Positions 1 through 5,717 of a stretch of 5,717 nucleotides of DNA are shown here, piece by piece. Both the position numbers and the translations under genes were made by a program. Below the pieces are notes generated by a model that was given only the letters and a program-made list of their open reading frames with translations, made no database searches and had not been told where the DNA came from. Each line of letters begins with the position of its first letter. Positions within the stretch are counted from its first letter, which is position 1. This stretch comes from Chitinophagaceae bacterium (GTDB taxonomy: Bacteria > Bacteroidota > Bacteroidia > Chitinophagales > Chitinophagaceae), in contig JAJAZO010000473.1 in NCBI GenBank assembly GCA_026785745.1, forward strand, positions 1 through 5,717, given 5' to 3'.

Positions 1-1425
1 ATGTATATATTTTGATTTCACATTGATGCGATGGAGATACTTATCCATTTCTTCTGCCATCCTTTTCGTCAGTGTTGTTACCAGCACCCGGTCTCCCATT
101 TTTATTCTCTTATCAATTTCATCAAGCAAGTCATCTATCTGGTTTACTGAAGGACGAATTTCAATAGGAGGCTCCAGCAAACCGGTAGGCCTTACTACCT
201 GTTCTACCACAATACCCCCGCATTTTTCCAGTTCATAATCATCCGGTGTGGCTGAAACAAAAACAACCTGGTTGGTCAGTGATTCAAACTCATGAAAATT
301 CAACGGACGATTATCTAATGCAGAAGGCAAACGAAAACCATAATCAACTAATACTAATTTCCGGCTTCTGTCGCCGCCATACATGCCACTTACCTGCGGA
401 ATGGTCTGGTGGCTTTCATCTATTATGGTTATGTAATCTTTAGGAAAATAATCGAGCAAACAGAATGGCCGGGTGCCGGGTTTTCTTCTGTCAAAAAAAC
501 GGGAATAGTTTTCAATGCCGTTACAATAACCCAGCTCTCTGATCATTTCAATATCATAGTTCACTCTTTCACTCAGCCGTTGTGCTTCTATATACTTTCC
601 TTCTTTCTTAAAATATTCTGCTTGTGCAGTCATTTCGTCCTGCATTTCATACAATACCTGTTGCAAAATATCTTTGGGGGCCACATACAAATTAGCCGGA
701 AAGATGGCCGCATTTTCCATCAGGCCAATTCGTTTGCTTGTCACCACATCTATGCTTTCTATTTCTTCAATTTCATCACCAAAAAAAGTAATGCGATAGC
801 CATAGTCAACATACGGAAGATTAATGTCAACGGTATCGCCTTTTACCCGGAATGTACCCCGGTTAAATTCTAACGTAGTTCTGTTGTACGTAGAATTAAC
901 TAAGGCATGAAGAAATGCCTGTCTTGAAATTGTTTGACCTTTGTTAATGCGGACAATACCGTTTTCATAATCGGTGGGATTGCCCATACCATAAATACAG
1001 CTTACCGAAGCTACCACAATAATGTCCCTTCGTCCGCTGAGTAAACTTGATGTGGCTCTCAGGCGAAGTTTATCTAATTCATCATTAATACTCAGGTCTT
1101 TTTCAATATACACATCACTCACCGGCATATAAGCTTCCGGCTGATAGTAATCATAGTAAGAAACAAAATACTCGACTGCATTCTCCGGGAAGAACTGGCG
1201 GAACTCACCATAGAGCTGCGCCACTAATGTTTTGTTATGCGTCAACACCAATGTTGGCCGCTGCACATTCTGAATCACATTGGCCACGGTAAATGTTTTG
1301 CCACTTCCCGTTACACCCAATAAGGTCTGGTATTTTTCTCCATTGTTTATCCCTTCCGTTAGTTGACGGATAGCATCGCGCTGATCACCGGCGGGAGGAA
1401 AGGGATTATAAAGATTAAATGCCAT
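1..1425 (-). CDS. uvrB: UvrABC excinuclease subunit B, 5' part (C-terminus beyond left edge)
   Basis: UvrB is the cytoplasmic helicase-like subunit of nucleotide excision repair: it is loaded on damaged DNA by UvrA, verifies the lesion and recruits UvrC for incision. I translated the minus strand from the ATG at 1425-1423 and found 475 open codons to the window edge, with no stop or frameshift. Visible hallmarks are the Walker A motif GVTGSGKT (residues 37-44), the damage-probing beta-hairpin with YYDYYQPEAYMP (90-101; Tyr90, 91, 93 and 94), the DEAD-box-like DESH motif (336-339), helicase motif SATP (391-394) and TLTKRMAEE (451-459) leading into the second helicase domain. UvrB is usually about 670 residues, so roughly 200 are missing, including the rest of helicase domain 2 and the C-terminal UVR/UvrC-binding motif. 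The start MAFNLYNPFPPAGDQ suits the family. One small oddity is Val68 in THNKTLVAQL, where Ala is usual. It is divergent from the exported-protein gene at 1591. Identity is certain; the truncation is due to the window. Confidence 0.97.
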   Translation of the reverse strand, partial: MAFNLYNPFPPAGDQRDAIRQLTEGINNGEKYQTLLGVTGSGKTFTVANVIQNVQRPTLVLTHNKTLVAQLYGEFRQFFPENAVEYFVSYYDYYQPEAYMPVSDVYIEKDLSINDELDKLRLRATSSLLSGRRDIIVVASVSCIYGMGNPTDYENGIVRINKGQTISRQAFLHALVNSTYNRTTLEFNRGTFRVKGDTVDINLPYVDYGYRITFFGDEIEEIESIDVVTSKRIGLMENAAIFPANLYVAPKDILQQVLYEMQDEMTAQAEYFKKEGKYIEAQRLSERVNYDIEMIRELGYCNGIENYSRFFDRRKPGTRPFCLLDYFPKDYITIIDESHQTIPQVSGMYGGDRSRKLVLVDYGFRLPSALDNRPLNFHEFESLTNQVVFVSATPDDYELEKCGGIVVEQVVRPTGLLEPPIEIRPSVNQIDDLLDEIDKRIKMGDRVLVTTLTKRMAEEMDKYLHRINVKSKYIH

Positions 1426-1590
1426 AATAAAACCTGTTTGTAACAAGCAGGTCTGCAATTTAGCAAATACCGGGCTAAAGGATGCAGCGCAATGCCTGTA
1501 TTAACCATCTATATCCATCAGGGTTTCCGTTAATATTAATGAACCGTTTCCCTGAGACATAATTACTTAATTTACCAGCAAAATTGCCAC
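1426..1590. other. Divergent intergenic region between uvrB and the 804-aa protein gene
   Basis: This 165-base gap must carry both outward promoters. Besides the palindrome next to uvrB, it holds a perfect 10-bp palindrome TTAATATTAA (1530-1539). The short direct repeat GTTTCC (1523-1528 and 1546-1551) flanks it. I could not find a full Bacteroidota TAnnTTTG box in either direction; the nearest match toward the plus-strand gene is TAATTTAC at 1568-1575, which has two mismatches in the TTTG part. No Shine-Dalgarno site precedes the ATG at 1591. No small coding region is evident. Confidence 0.4.
1432..1452 (-). promoter_or_regulatory. 21-bp imperfect palindrome/hairpin in the uvrB leader
   Basis: The arms ACCTGTTTGT (1432-1441) and ACAAGCAGGT (1443-1452) are symmetric about A1442 at 9 of 10 positions; the only mismatch is the 1437/1447 pair. 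In uvrB mRNA this can fold into a stem with one C-A mismatch and a tight loop, ending six bases before the ATG. The only Shine-Dalgarno-like triplet (AGG, seven bases before the ATG) lies inside the 3' arm, so folding would hide it. As DNA, it could equally be an operator for a dimeric repressor, which would be plausible because uvrB is damage-inducible in many bacteria. It does not match the E. coli LexA box (CTGT-N8-ACAG) or the Gram-positive type (CGAAC-N4-GTTCG), so the regulator is unknown. The symmetry is observed; the function is inferred. Confidence 0.45.
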
Positions 1591-4005
1591 ATGAAGAAAT
1601 TGCTCTTTACGGTCTTCAGTTTATTGTTTGCTGTTCTTTATTTGGAGGCTCAAAAATTTGAAACGGCACTAATGGCACTTTCAGCTCAGCATCAGCCGGA
1701 TAAAATCTATATTCATTACGATAAGGAATATTATGTGGCAGGAGAAACAATCTGGTTTAAAGCCTATTTATACAGTGATGGTAAGCCAAGTGCTGCTGCC
1801 AATAATTTATACCTGCAGTTTACTGATAGCAAGGGCCAGGTTGTCAGGAATAAAAAAATCCCTGTGCTTGGTGCAGTTGCCAAAGGGAGTGTTGAAGTTC
1901 CGGATTCGCTTCCGCAGGGCAACTATTTCATACGGGCATTAACGCCGGAGATGCTTAATGATGATGAAGCCTTTATTTATAAAAAGAACATTTTCGTTTT
2001 TAAACTATCCGCAACAGCAAAAGAAAAATCACCACCTCAAAATATTTCGTTGCAATTTTTTCCTGAAAGCGGCCATCTTGTGGATGGCATTTTAACGGTA
2101 GTTGGATTTAAAGCTACAGACCAATGGGGTACACCAGTAGAAATAAATGGTATTATCCGGTCAGGAGAAGGGACAACCATTTCTTCTTTTAAAAGCTATC
2201 ATGATGGTATTGGTAAAGTACAATTCAAAGCTCAGGCAGGAAAAACATATATAGCAGAAGTAGAAACCGATGCCGGAAAAAGAAGTTACCAGCTTCCGGA
2301 AGTAAAAGCTTCGGGCATTAATCTGAAAGTGCAGGATGAGAAAGGAGGAAAAAAATTCCAGCTATCCCGGAGTGAAAAAGATAAAGCACAGTTTGGAAGT
2401 GTATGGGTGGTAGCAGACATTAACAATCAGGTGATATACGAAAATGAAATTACGTTTGAAGACTATCCTTCCGTAATAGGCCACCTGGTAACGGATAGTC
2501 TTCCATCGGGAATTTTGCATTTCTCTGTATTTAATAAAGATGGAATGCCTCTTGCAGAACGCCTTTCTTTTGTTGACAACAAAGAATATAAGAGTAGTGC
2601 TACTGTTACATCCACTAAAATATCTGTGGAGAAAAGAGCAGCCAATGATATTGAATTAAATTTTGCAGAAGCGATACAAAGAAGCTGTTCTGTTTCTATC
2701 ACGGATGCTTCTGGGGGAAGTTTTGCTGATAATGATAATATCTGGTCCCGGCTTTTACTCACCAGCGATTTAAAAGGATATGTCTATAATCCTGCCTGGT
2801 ATTTTTCAGTAAGTAATGATACAACGAAGCAGGCCATTGACAATTTGTTACTTACACATGGCTGGAGCAGGTTTAACTGGACAAAGATTCTTGCCAATGA
2901 ACTGCCCGTTAAAAAATACAGCGACCAGCCAATGATTTCGATAACAGGGAGAGTGACGGATGATAAAAAAAATGAGTTGCTGTCAGGCGGTAATCTTAAT
3001 ATTTTTTTGGAAGCTGAAGATTCTACTTCCCGGAACTACGATGTGTTGGTAGATGCTGCAGGCAGATTTAGAATGGATTCCTTATTGTTTATGGGTAAAG
3101 CAAAATTATTCTATGCTTATAAGGATAGCAAAGGCAAGACAAAGCCTGCCTTGGTGAGTATTGACAGCGATACACTCCGGCAACCGGTAGAACTGATACC
3201 ATCCGGTATGCTTTACAATATGATTATAAGAGATATTAATCCCAATACTTCGAAAGAAGAAGTAAATACCCGTTATGATTATTTAAAATCCCGGCTGGAT
3301 GAAACAAAGGAATTAGAAAAAGTAACTGTTCAGGCAAAGTCAAATAAAAAACCAATTGACATTGTAAATGAAAAATATACAACCGGAGTTTTCAAATCGC
3401 CGGGAAAAGTGGAAATTGATAATATTAATAACCCGGCAAATGATAAATCAATTAATGTGGTGGACTATGTTAAGAACAGGATACAACAACTGGAACTACA
3501 AGGAGGCCGTTTTGTGAACAGGAAGAATATAAGTTTAATGTCAGGCCAAAAATGGGCAGTAGGTATTTTTCTTGATGAAGTGCCGGCTGATATTAACCAG
3601 CTAAGAGTGCTGAGAATGGATGATGTGGCATTGGTAAAATTTTATGAAGCCGGTTTTGTAGGAGTGGGTAGTGGTTCGCCAGGCGGGGCTTTAGCGGTGT
3701 ACACAAGGGATAAATCGAACAGGGATGAAAAGCCGGATAAGCTGAGTTTTGTTGAGTATAAAGGCTATTCGATATCAAAGGAATTTTATACTCCTGATTA
3801 TAGTAATAAAGAGATCAGGCATCCGGCTTCTGATAATCGTACCACACTTTACTGGAACCCGGATGTATATACAGATACTGAAACAACGTCAGTGAAATTG
3901 AATTTTTTCAATAATGATTTCAGTAAAAAATTTAAAGTAGTGGTAGAAGGGTTTGATGCAATGGGGAAACTTATTCATACCGAAAAAATAATTGAGTTTA
4001 AATAA
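1591..4005 (+). CDS. Exported MG2-like / TonB-plug-like domain protein, function unknown
   Basis: 804 residues, with a signal peptide (MKK, then a hydrophobic core over residues 4-18, probable cleavage near LEA-QKF at 20/21), so it is expected in the periplasm or at the outer membrane. Residues 38-140 resemble an alpha-2-macroglobulin MG2 domain (KIYIHYDKEYYVAGETIWFKAYL at 38-60 is the typical opening). Residues 140-340 are further beta-rich segments. LLLTSDLKGYVYNPAWYF (388-405) and LLLTHGWSRFNW (419-430) look like conserved motifs of a large Bacteroidota family. Residues 449-530 (ITGRVTD...) resemble a carboxypeptidase-regulatory-like beta domain. Residues about 575-708 resemble a TonB-receptor plug (LEKVTVQAK; FLDEVPADI; SPGGALAVYTRDK), but no 22-strand barrel follows. 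Residues 750-804 (TLYWNPD...) form a final beta domain. The single cysteine (366) lies outside any CxEQ thioester motif, so it is not a thioester macroglobulin. The signal peptide supports the start. It has no same-strand partner here and ends before the terminator at 4023. Domain assignments are from memory of family patterns; the biological role is unknown. Confidence 0.85.
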   Translation: MKKLLFTVFSLLFAVLYLEAQKFETALMALSAQHQPDKIYIHYDKEYYVAGETIWFKAYLYSDGKPSAAANNLYLQFTDSKGQVVRNKKIPVLGAVAKGSVEVPDSLPQGNYFIRALTPEMLNDDEAFIYKKNIFVFKLSATAKEKSPPQNISLQFFPESGHLVDGILTVVGFKATDQWGTPVEINGIIRSGEGTTISSFKSYHDGIGKVQFKAQAGKTYIAEVETDAGKRSYQLPEVKASGINLKVQDEKGGKKFQLSRSEKDKAQFGSVWVVADINNQVIYENEITFEDYPSVIGHLVTDSLPSGILHFSVFNKDGMPLAERLSFVDNKEYKSSATVTSTKISVEKRAANDIELNFAEAIQRSCSVSITDASGGSFADNDNIWSRLLLTSDLKGYVYNPAWYFSVSNDTTKQAIDNLLLTHGWSRFNWTKILANELPVKKYSDQPMISITGRVTDDKKNELLSGGNLNIFLEAEDSTSRNYDVLVDAAGRFRMDSLLFMGKAKLFYAYKDSKGKTKPALVSIDSDTLRQPVELIPSGMLYNMIIRDINPNTSKEEVNTRYDYLKSRLDETKELEKVTVQAKSNKKPIDIVNEKYTTGVFKSPGKVEIDNINNPANDKSINVVDYVKNRIQQLELQGGRFVNRKNISLMSGQKWAVGIFLDEVPADINQLRVLRMDDVALVKFYEAGFVGVGSGSPGGALAVYTRDKSNRDEKPDKLSFVEYKGYSISKEFYTPDYSNKEIRHPASDNRTTLYWNPDVYTDTETTSVKLNFFNNDFSKKFKVVVEGFDAMGKLIHTEKIIEFK

Positions 4006-4022
4006 GTATTGGAAGCTATTCA

Positions 4023-4059
4023 AATGAAAATGCTTCCCGGTAAAGGAGGCATTTTCATT
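4023..4059. terminator. Probable bidirectional intrinsic terminator between convergent genes
   Basis: Bases 4023-4037 pair with 4045-4059 to give a 15-bp stem with one G-U wobble (U4034-G4048) and a seven-base loop (4038-4044). The inner GC-rich part (GCTTCC / GGAGGC) is followed by ATTTTCATT on the plus strand. On the minus strand the equivalent hairpin is followed by ATTTTCATTTG, so either transcript ends in a short U-rich run. It sits 17 bases after the plus-strand stop codon at 4005 and 12 bases after the minus-strand stop at 4072, where two converging transcripts would need to end. Confidence 0.8.
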
Positions 4060-4071
4060 GGGGGAAATATC

Positions 4072-4617
4072 TTATAAAAAAGAAACTGACACCGTAACTT
4101 TTGGCTCGGTAGCCACTTTGCCTGCTTCAATTGACTGACCGGTAATACCATAATCAGCTAACTTGATTGATAGCGTAGAAACAGCAGATACAGCAGTACC
4201 CGTTACTGTTACCTTAGCTTTAGCAGATACAGGTTTACTTATTCCTTTTACAGTAAGATTGCCGGATACGGTTACATCATAAACTCCGTTCTTATTGAAT
4301 TTTATTTTATTTAATTTGTCAATCTTTCCTGTAAATGTAAATTTTGGAAATGCTGCTGAGTTCAACCAGGCAGCACCATTAAAGTGTTCCTGGATTTTAG
4401 GATTGCTGAATGCAAAGTTATTTACAGCTGCTTCGAACATAATGACACCCGTTGTCTTGTCAAGCGAGGCGATTCCAGCCTTGTTTTCGGCTTTTGGTAA
4501 AGCATCTTTTGGTGTTGTGGCATCAAATCCAATAACAGCAGAAGTGGTAGTCACTTTTTGCGCCATAACTCCGCCAGCAAAAATGATTAGAGAAAAGAAT
4601 AGAATTGTTTTTTTCAT
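4072..4617 (-). CDS. Secreted YceI-like family protein
   Basis: 181 residues, about the usual size for the YceI family, whose members fold as a lipocalin-like beta-barrel with a cavity that in characterised members binds isoprenoid or other amphiphilic molecules. The signal peptide is clear (MKKTILFFSLIIFAGGVMAQ, cleavage near Ala19/Gln20), predicting a periplasmic or secreted protein. Family features visible in order are the FDATTPKDAL-AEN segment (31-45), LDKTTGVIMFEAAVNNFAF (52-70), KIQEHFN (74-80, like the usual MQEHFN), FPKFTFTGKI (90-99), and YDVTVSGNLTVKGISKPV (113-130). It lacks the membrane anchor and lipobox Cys of lipoprotein relatives. It lies 44 bases downstream of the membrane/OB-fold gene on the same strand, and I see no -7 box in the gap, so co-transcription is likely. 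The leader is A-rich without a Shine-Dalgarno site. The ligand is unknown; YceI membership is confident by motif but not tested by alignment. Confidence 0.9.
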   Translation of the reverse strand: MKKTILFFSLIIFAGGVMAQKVTTTSAVIGFDATTPKDALPKAENKAGIASLDKTTGVIMFEAAVNNFAFSNPKIQEHFNGAAWLNSAAFPKFTFTGKIDKLNKIKFNKNGVYDVTVSGNLTVKGISKPVSAKAKVTVTGTAVSAVSTLSIKLADYGITGQSIEAGKVATEPKVTVSVSFL

Positions 4618-4648
4618 TTGTTTATCTTTTAATTGATTTTACTTTTAG

Positions 4649-4660
4649 CCGCAATTGCGG
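4649..4660. repeat. Perfect 12-bp palindrome between the OB-fold and YceI genes
   Basis: CCGCAATTGCGG is perfectly symmetric and is the only GC-rich piece in a very AT-rich 44-base gap, starting one base after the upstream gene's stop codon. As RNA it forms a 4-bp stem with an AATT loop. On the minus strand no U-run follows, so it is unlikely to terminate the operon transcript. On the plus strand it is followed by ATTATTTTTTATTT, which would suit termination of antisense transcription. It could also be a binding site or an mRNA-stabilising hairpin. Only the symmetry is observed. Confidence 0.4.
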
Positions 4661-4661
4661 A

Positions 4662-5552
4662 TTATTTTTTATTTAATGTTGCTCTTTTAAAATCTATAGA
4701 AGTGGTGCCAAGTATTTCACTGAAAAAGCTGCCACTGCAAACACCTTTTAGGGAAACGGGGTCACCGGGTTTAATGTTTTTTACTTTATCAAACTGATCC
4801 TTTTCCAAAGAAATATTTATAAAATAACCCGAAGTGTCAGCAAACTTAACATTGCTGGTAGAATCATCCCTGATATCAACTGTCGAAACATTACCATTTA
4901 CGACCAGCATTTTCTCCCGGTATTTTTTATTGGTAGCCGTATCGTTCGAAAGAAATTCTTTAATCAAATCATCTGCACCAAGGGTATAATCAGCCTTTAC
5001 ATTAATCGTGTCTTTATGTGTTTCAGCCATTATTTTTTTTTCAATGAGCTTGAAGCTTGCAAAGACAAAAACCGGACCTATAATAATCCAAGTCACTTTT
5101 TTTAACAAAGAAGCATTTGGCGAAGCTGACAGTATCAGGCCAATGGCAGCTATTAGTTGCAGCCAGATGCCAATCGTCATTGCCTTTAGTACATTGCCAG
5201 TACCAAAATCTGTAAGCAGAATATAGAGAGTCATTAATGAAAGCGACAGAGCTCCTGTAATAAAAGGCAGTAAGCCGGTTCTCTTGTTGGTGGTGGTTAA
5301 AAAAACAATAACAGCGGCTAAAACCGGAATAAGTGCAAAAGCAAAGAATGTAAAGCTAAGTTTGGGGAAAGGGTTTTCCAGGCCAAGCGTTGTTTCCGAA
5401 GTTTTAAAGAAATCTCCGGATACCATGGCATATCCGCTTACATGGCTGCCATCCCACACCATCCACGGTAAAAAGAAAGTTACAACAAGCACTACACCGA
5501 AAAGAAGGTGAAGCCATTTTGTTATCCCCGTTTTGTTGGTAGAGTTTCCCAT
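4662..5552 (-). CDS. Five-helix membrane protein with C-terminal tRNA_anti-like OB-fold domain
   Basis: 296 residues. The N-terminal half is hydrophobic with five predicted membrane helices at about 13-33, 66-86, 93-114, 122-142 and 152-171. The positive loops TNKRT (88-92) and LKK (150-152) suggest a cytoplasmic N-terminus, which would put the C-terminal domain (172-296) in the periplasm. That domain resembles the tRNA_anti-like OB-fold family: LGADDLIKEFLSNDTATNKKYREKMLVVNGNV (191-222), a beta-rich middle, then IKPGDPVSLKGVCSGSFFSEILGTTSIDF (260-288). In Bacteroidota such domains occur in envelope proteins of unknown function; despite the name, I see no basis for tRNA binding. The start follows an A-rich leader, and the promoter box at 5605-5612 is correctly placed. 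The gene is probably first in an operon with the YceI-like gene. Oddity: an A9 run at codons 171-174 sits precisely between the last helix and the OB domain. The membrane half matches no family I recognise. Confidence 0.83.
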   Translation of the reverse strand: MGNSTNKTGITKWLHLLFGVVLVVTFFLPWMVWDGSHVSGYAMVSGDFFKTSETTLGLENPFPKLSFTFFAFALIPVLAAVIVFLTTTNKRTGLLPFITGALSLSLMTLYILLTDFGTGNVLKAMTIGIWLQLIAAIGLILSASPNASLLKKVTWIIIGPVFVFASFKLIEKKIMAETHKDTINVKADYTLGADDLIKEFLSNDTATNKKYREKMLVVNGNVSTVDIRDDSTSNVKFADTSGYFINISLEKDQFDKVKNIKPGDPVSLKGVCSGSFFSEILGTTSIDFKRATLNKK

Positions 5553-5604
5553 TTTTATTTACTAATAACGGCTATTTCAACTTTGTGGTTGCGAAAGCCA
5601 AAAA

Positions 5605-5612
5605 CAAATATA
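5605..5612 (-). promoter_or_regulatory. Bacteroidota-type -7 promoter element for the OB-fold/YceI operon
   Basis: Read on the minus strand, these bases are TATATTTG, a full match to the TAnnTTTG -7 element used by the primary sigma factor of Bacteroidota. It lies 52 bases before the ATG at 5552, giving a leader of roughly 45 bases. I could not find a good TTG-type -33 element at the expected distance upstream, so the promoter may be weak or activator-dependent. Confidence 0.55.
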
Positions 5613-5615
5613 ATG

Positions 5616-5627
5616 ATGTTTAAACAT
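5616..5627. promoter_or_regulatory. 12-bp perfect palindrome inside the promoter spacer
   Basis: ATGTTTAAACAT is perfectly self-complementary and begins three bases upstream of the -7 box at 5605-5612, within the spacer to where the -33 element would lie. A protein bound there would overlap RNA polymerase, so it is a reasonable candidate operator. In AT-rich DNA a 12-bp AT-dominated palindrome can also arise by chance; no regulator is encoded in the window. Confidence 0.3.
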
Positions 5628-5655
5628 TGATTAGATAGTTTCCTGTAAATTATTT

Positions 5656-5707
5656 GTGAAAAAATGAAAAACCCTCCCGTCTTGCCTTTGGCAGAACAGA
5701 AGGGTTT
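5656..5707 (-). terminator. Intrinsic terminator of a minus-strand gene beyond the right edge
   Basis: On the minus strand AAACCCT (5707-5701) pairs with AGGGTTT (5675-5669), seven base pairs, and encloses an inner hairpin in which TGCC and GGCA (5683-5686 and 5690-5693) flank a three-base loop, with flanking partial pairing. The stem runs straight into TTTTTCATTTTTTC (down to about 5656), a strong U-tract. The plus strand has no U-tract after the stem, so the terminator works leftward. It implies a minus-strand gene ending just beyond 5717 and makes the OB-fold/YceI operon an independent transcription unit. Confidence 0.8.
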
Positions 5708-5717
5708 ACTTACTAAC

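Noticed and set aside
23..873. Several plus-strand open frames of 65-154 codons
   Set aside because: They lie antisense to uvrB, whose minus-strand translation is uninterrupted and carries all expected motifs. The antisense translations have no recognisable family features.
1432..1452. Canonical LexA box upstream of uvrB
   Set aside because: The spacing and half-sites match neither CTGT-N8-ACAG nor CGAAC-N4-GTTCG, so no LexA assignment can be made from sequence alone.
2463..2762. 99-codon minus-strand open frame
   Set aside because: It is antisense to the 804-residue protein within a conserved family segment, and has no plausible leader or recognisable product.
1591..4005. Thioester-type alpha-2-macroglobulin (protease trap)
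   Set aside because: Such proteins are about twice as long and carry a CxEQ thioester motif. This protein has only one cysteine and no such motif.
1591..4005. Complete TonB-dependent receptor
   Set aside because: Fewer than 100 residues follow the plug-like segment, far too few for a 22-strand outer-membrane barrel.
4295..4636. 113-codon plus-strand open frame
   Set aside because: It is antisense to the YceI-like gene and runs over its start and leader. The YceI reading frame carries a signal peptide and family motifs; this one does not.
1..5717. Mobile element, defence system or CRISPR array
   Set aside because: There are no transposase or integrase genes, direct-repeat arrays, terminal inverted repeats or tRNA-adjacent attachment sites, and the four genes look like ordinary housekeeping and envelope genes.

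Overview
The window looks like an ordinary chromosomal segment from a member of the Bacteroidota, probably near Chitinophagaceae or another Sphingobacteria-like lineage. The signs are an AT-rich base composition, exported proteins whose signal peptides end in '...AQ', a large exported protein of a type I know only from Bacteroidota, A-rich leaders in place of strong Shine-Dalgarno sites, and a Bacteroidota-type TAnnTTTG promoter element. The lineage call is an inference from these features. I see no rRNA, tRNA, CRISPR array, insertion sequence or prophage.

Layout. (1) Positions 1-1425, minus strand: the first 475 codons of uvrB, the damage-recognition helicase of nucleotide excision repair. 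It is open to the left edge, so the C-terminal third lies outside. (2) Positions 1426-1590: a divergent intergenic region with a 21-bp imperfect palindrome six bases upstream of the uvrB start codon. (3) Positions 1591-4005, plus strand: an 804-residue exported protein with an alpha-2-macroglobulin MG2-like N-terminal domain, a carboxypeptidase-regulatory-like beta domain, a TonB-receptor-plug-like domain with no barrel after it, and a final beta domain. (4) Positions 4023-4059: a hairpin with U-rich flanks on both strands, a likely bidirectional terminator between convergent genes. (5) Positions 5552 down to 4072, minus strand: a probable two-gene operon, first a five-helix membrane protein with a C-terminal tRNA_anti-like OB-fold domain, then, 44 bases on, a secreted YceI-like protein. 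Upstream are a good -7 promoter box and a 12-bp palindrome. (6) At the right edge: an intrinsic terminator for a minus-strand gene that lies beyond the window.

Functionally, uvrB is housekeeping DNA repair. The other three genes encode cell-envelope proteins that can be placed in families but not given precise functions. I found no convincing new multi-gene system. The points most worth checking are the palindrome that could mask the uvrB translation start, the barrel-less plug protein, the membrane-OB/YceI pair, and an A9 homopolymer placed exactly where slippage would separate the membrane part of the OB protein from its soluble domain.
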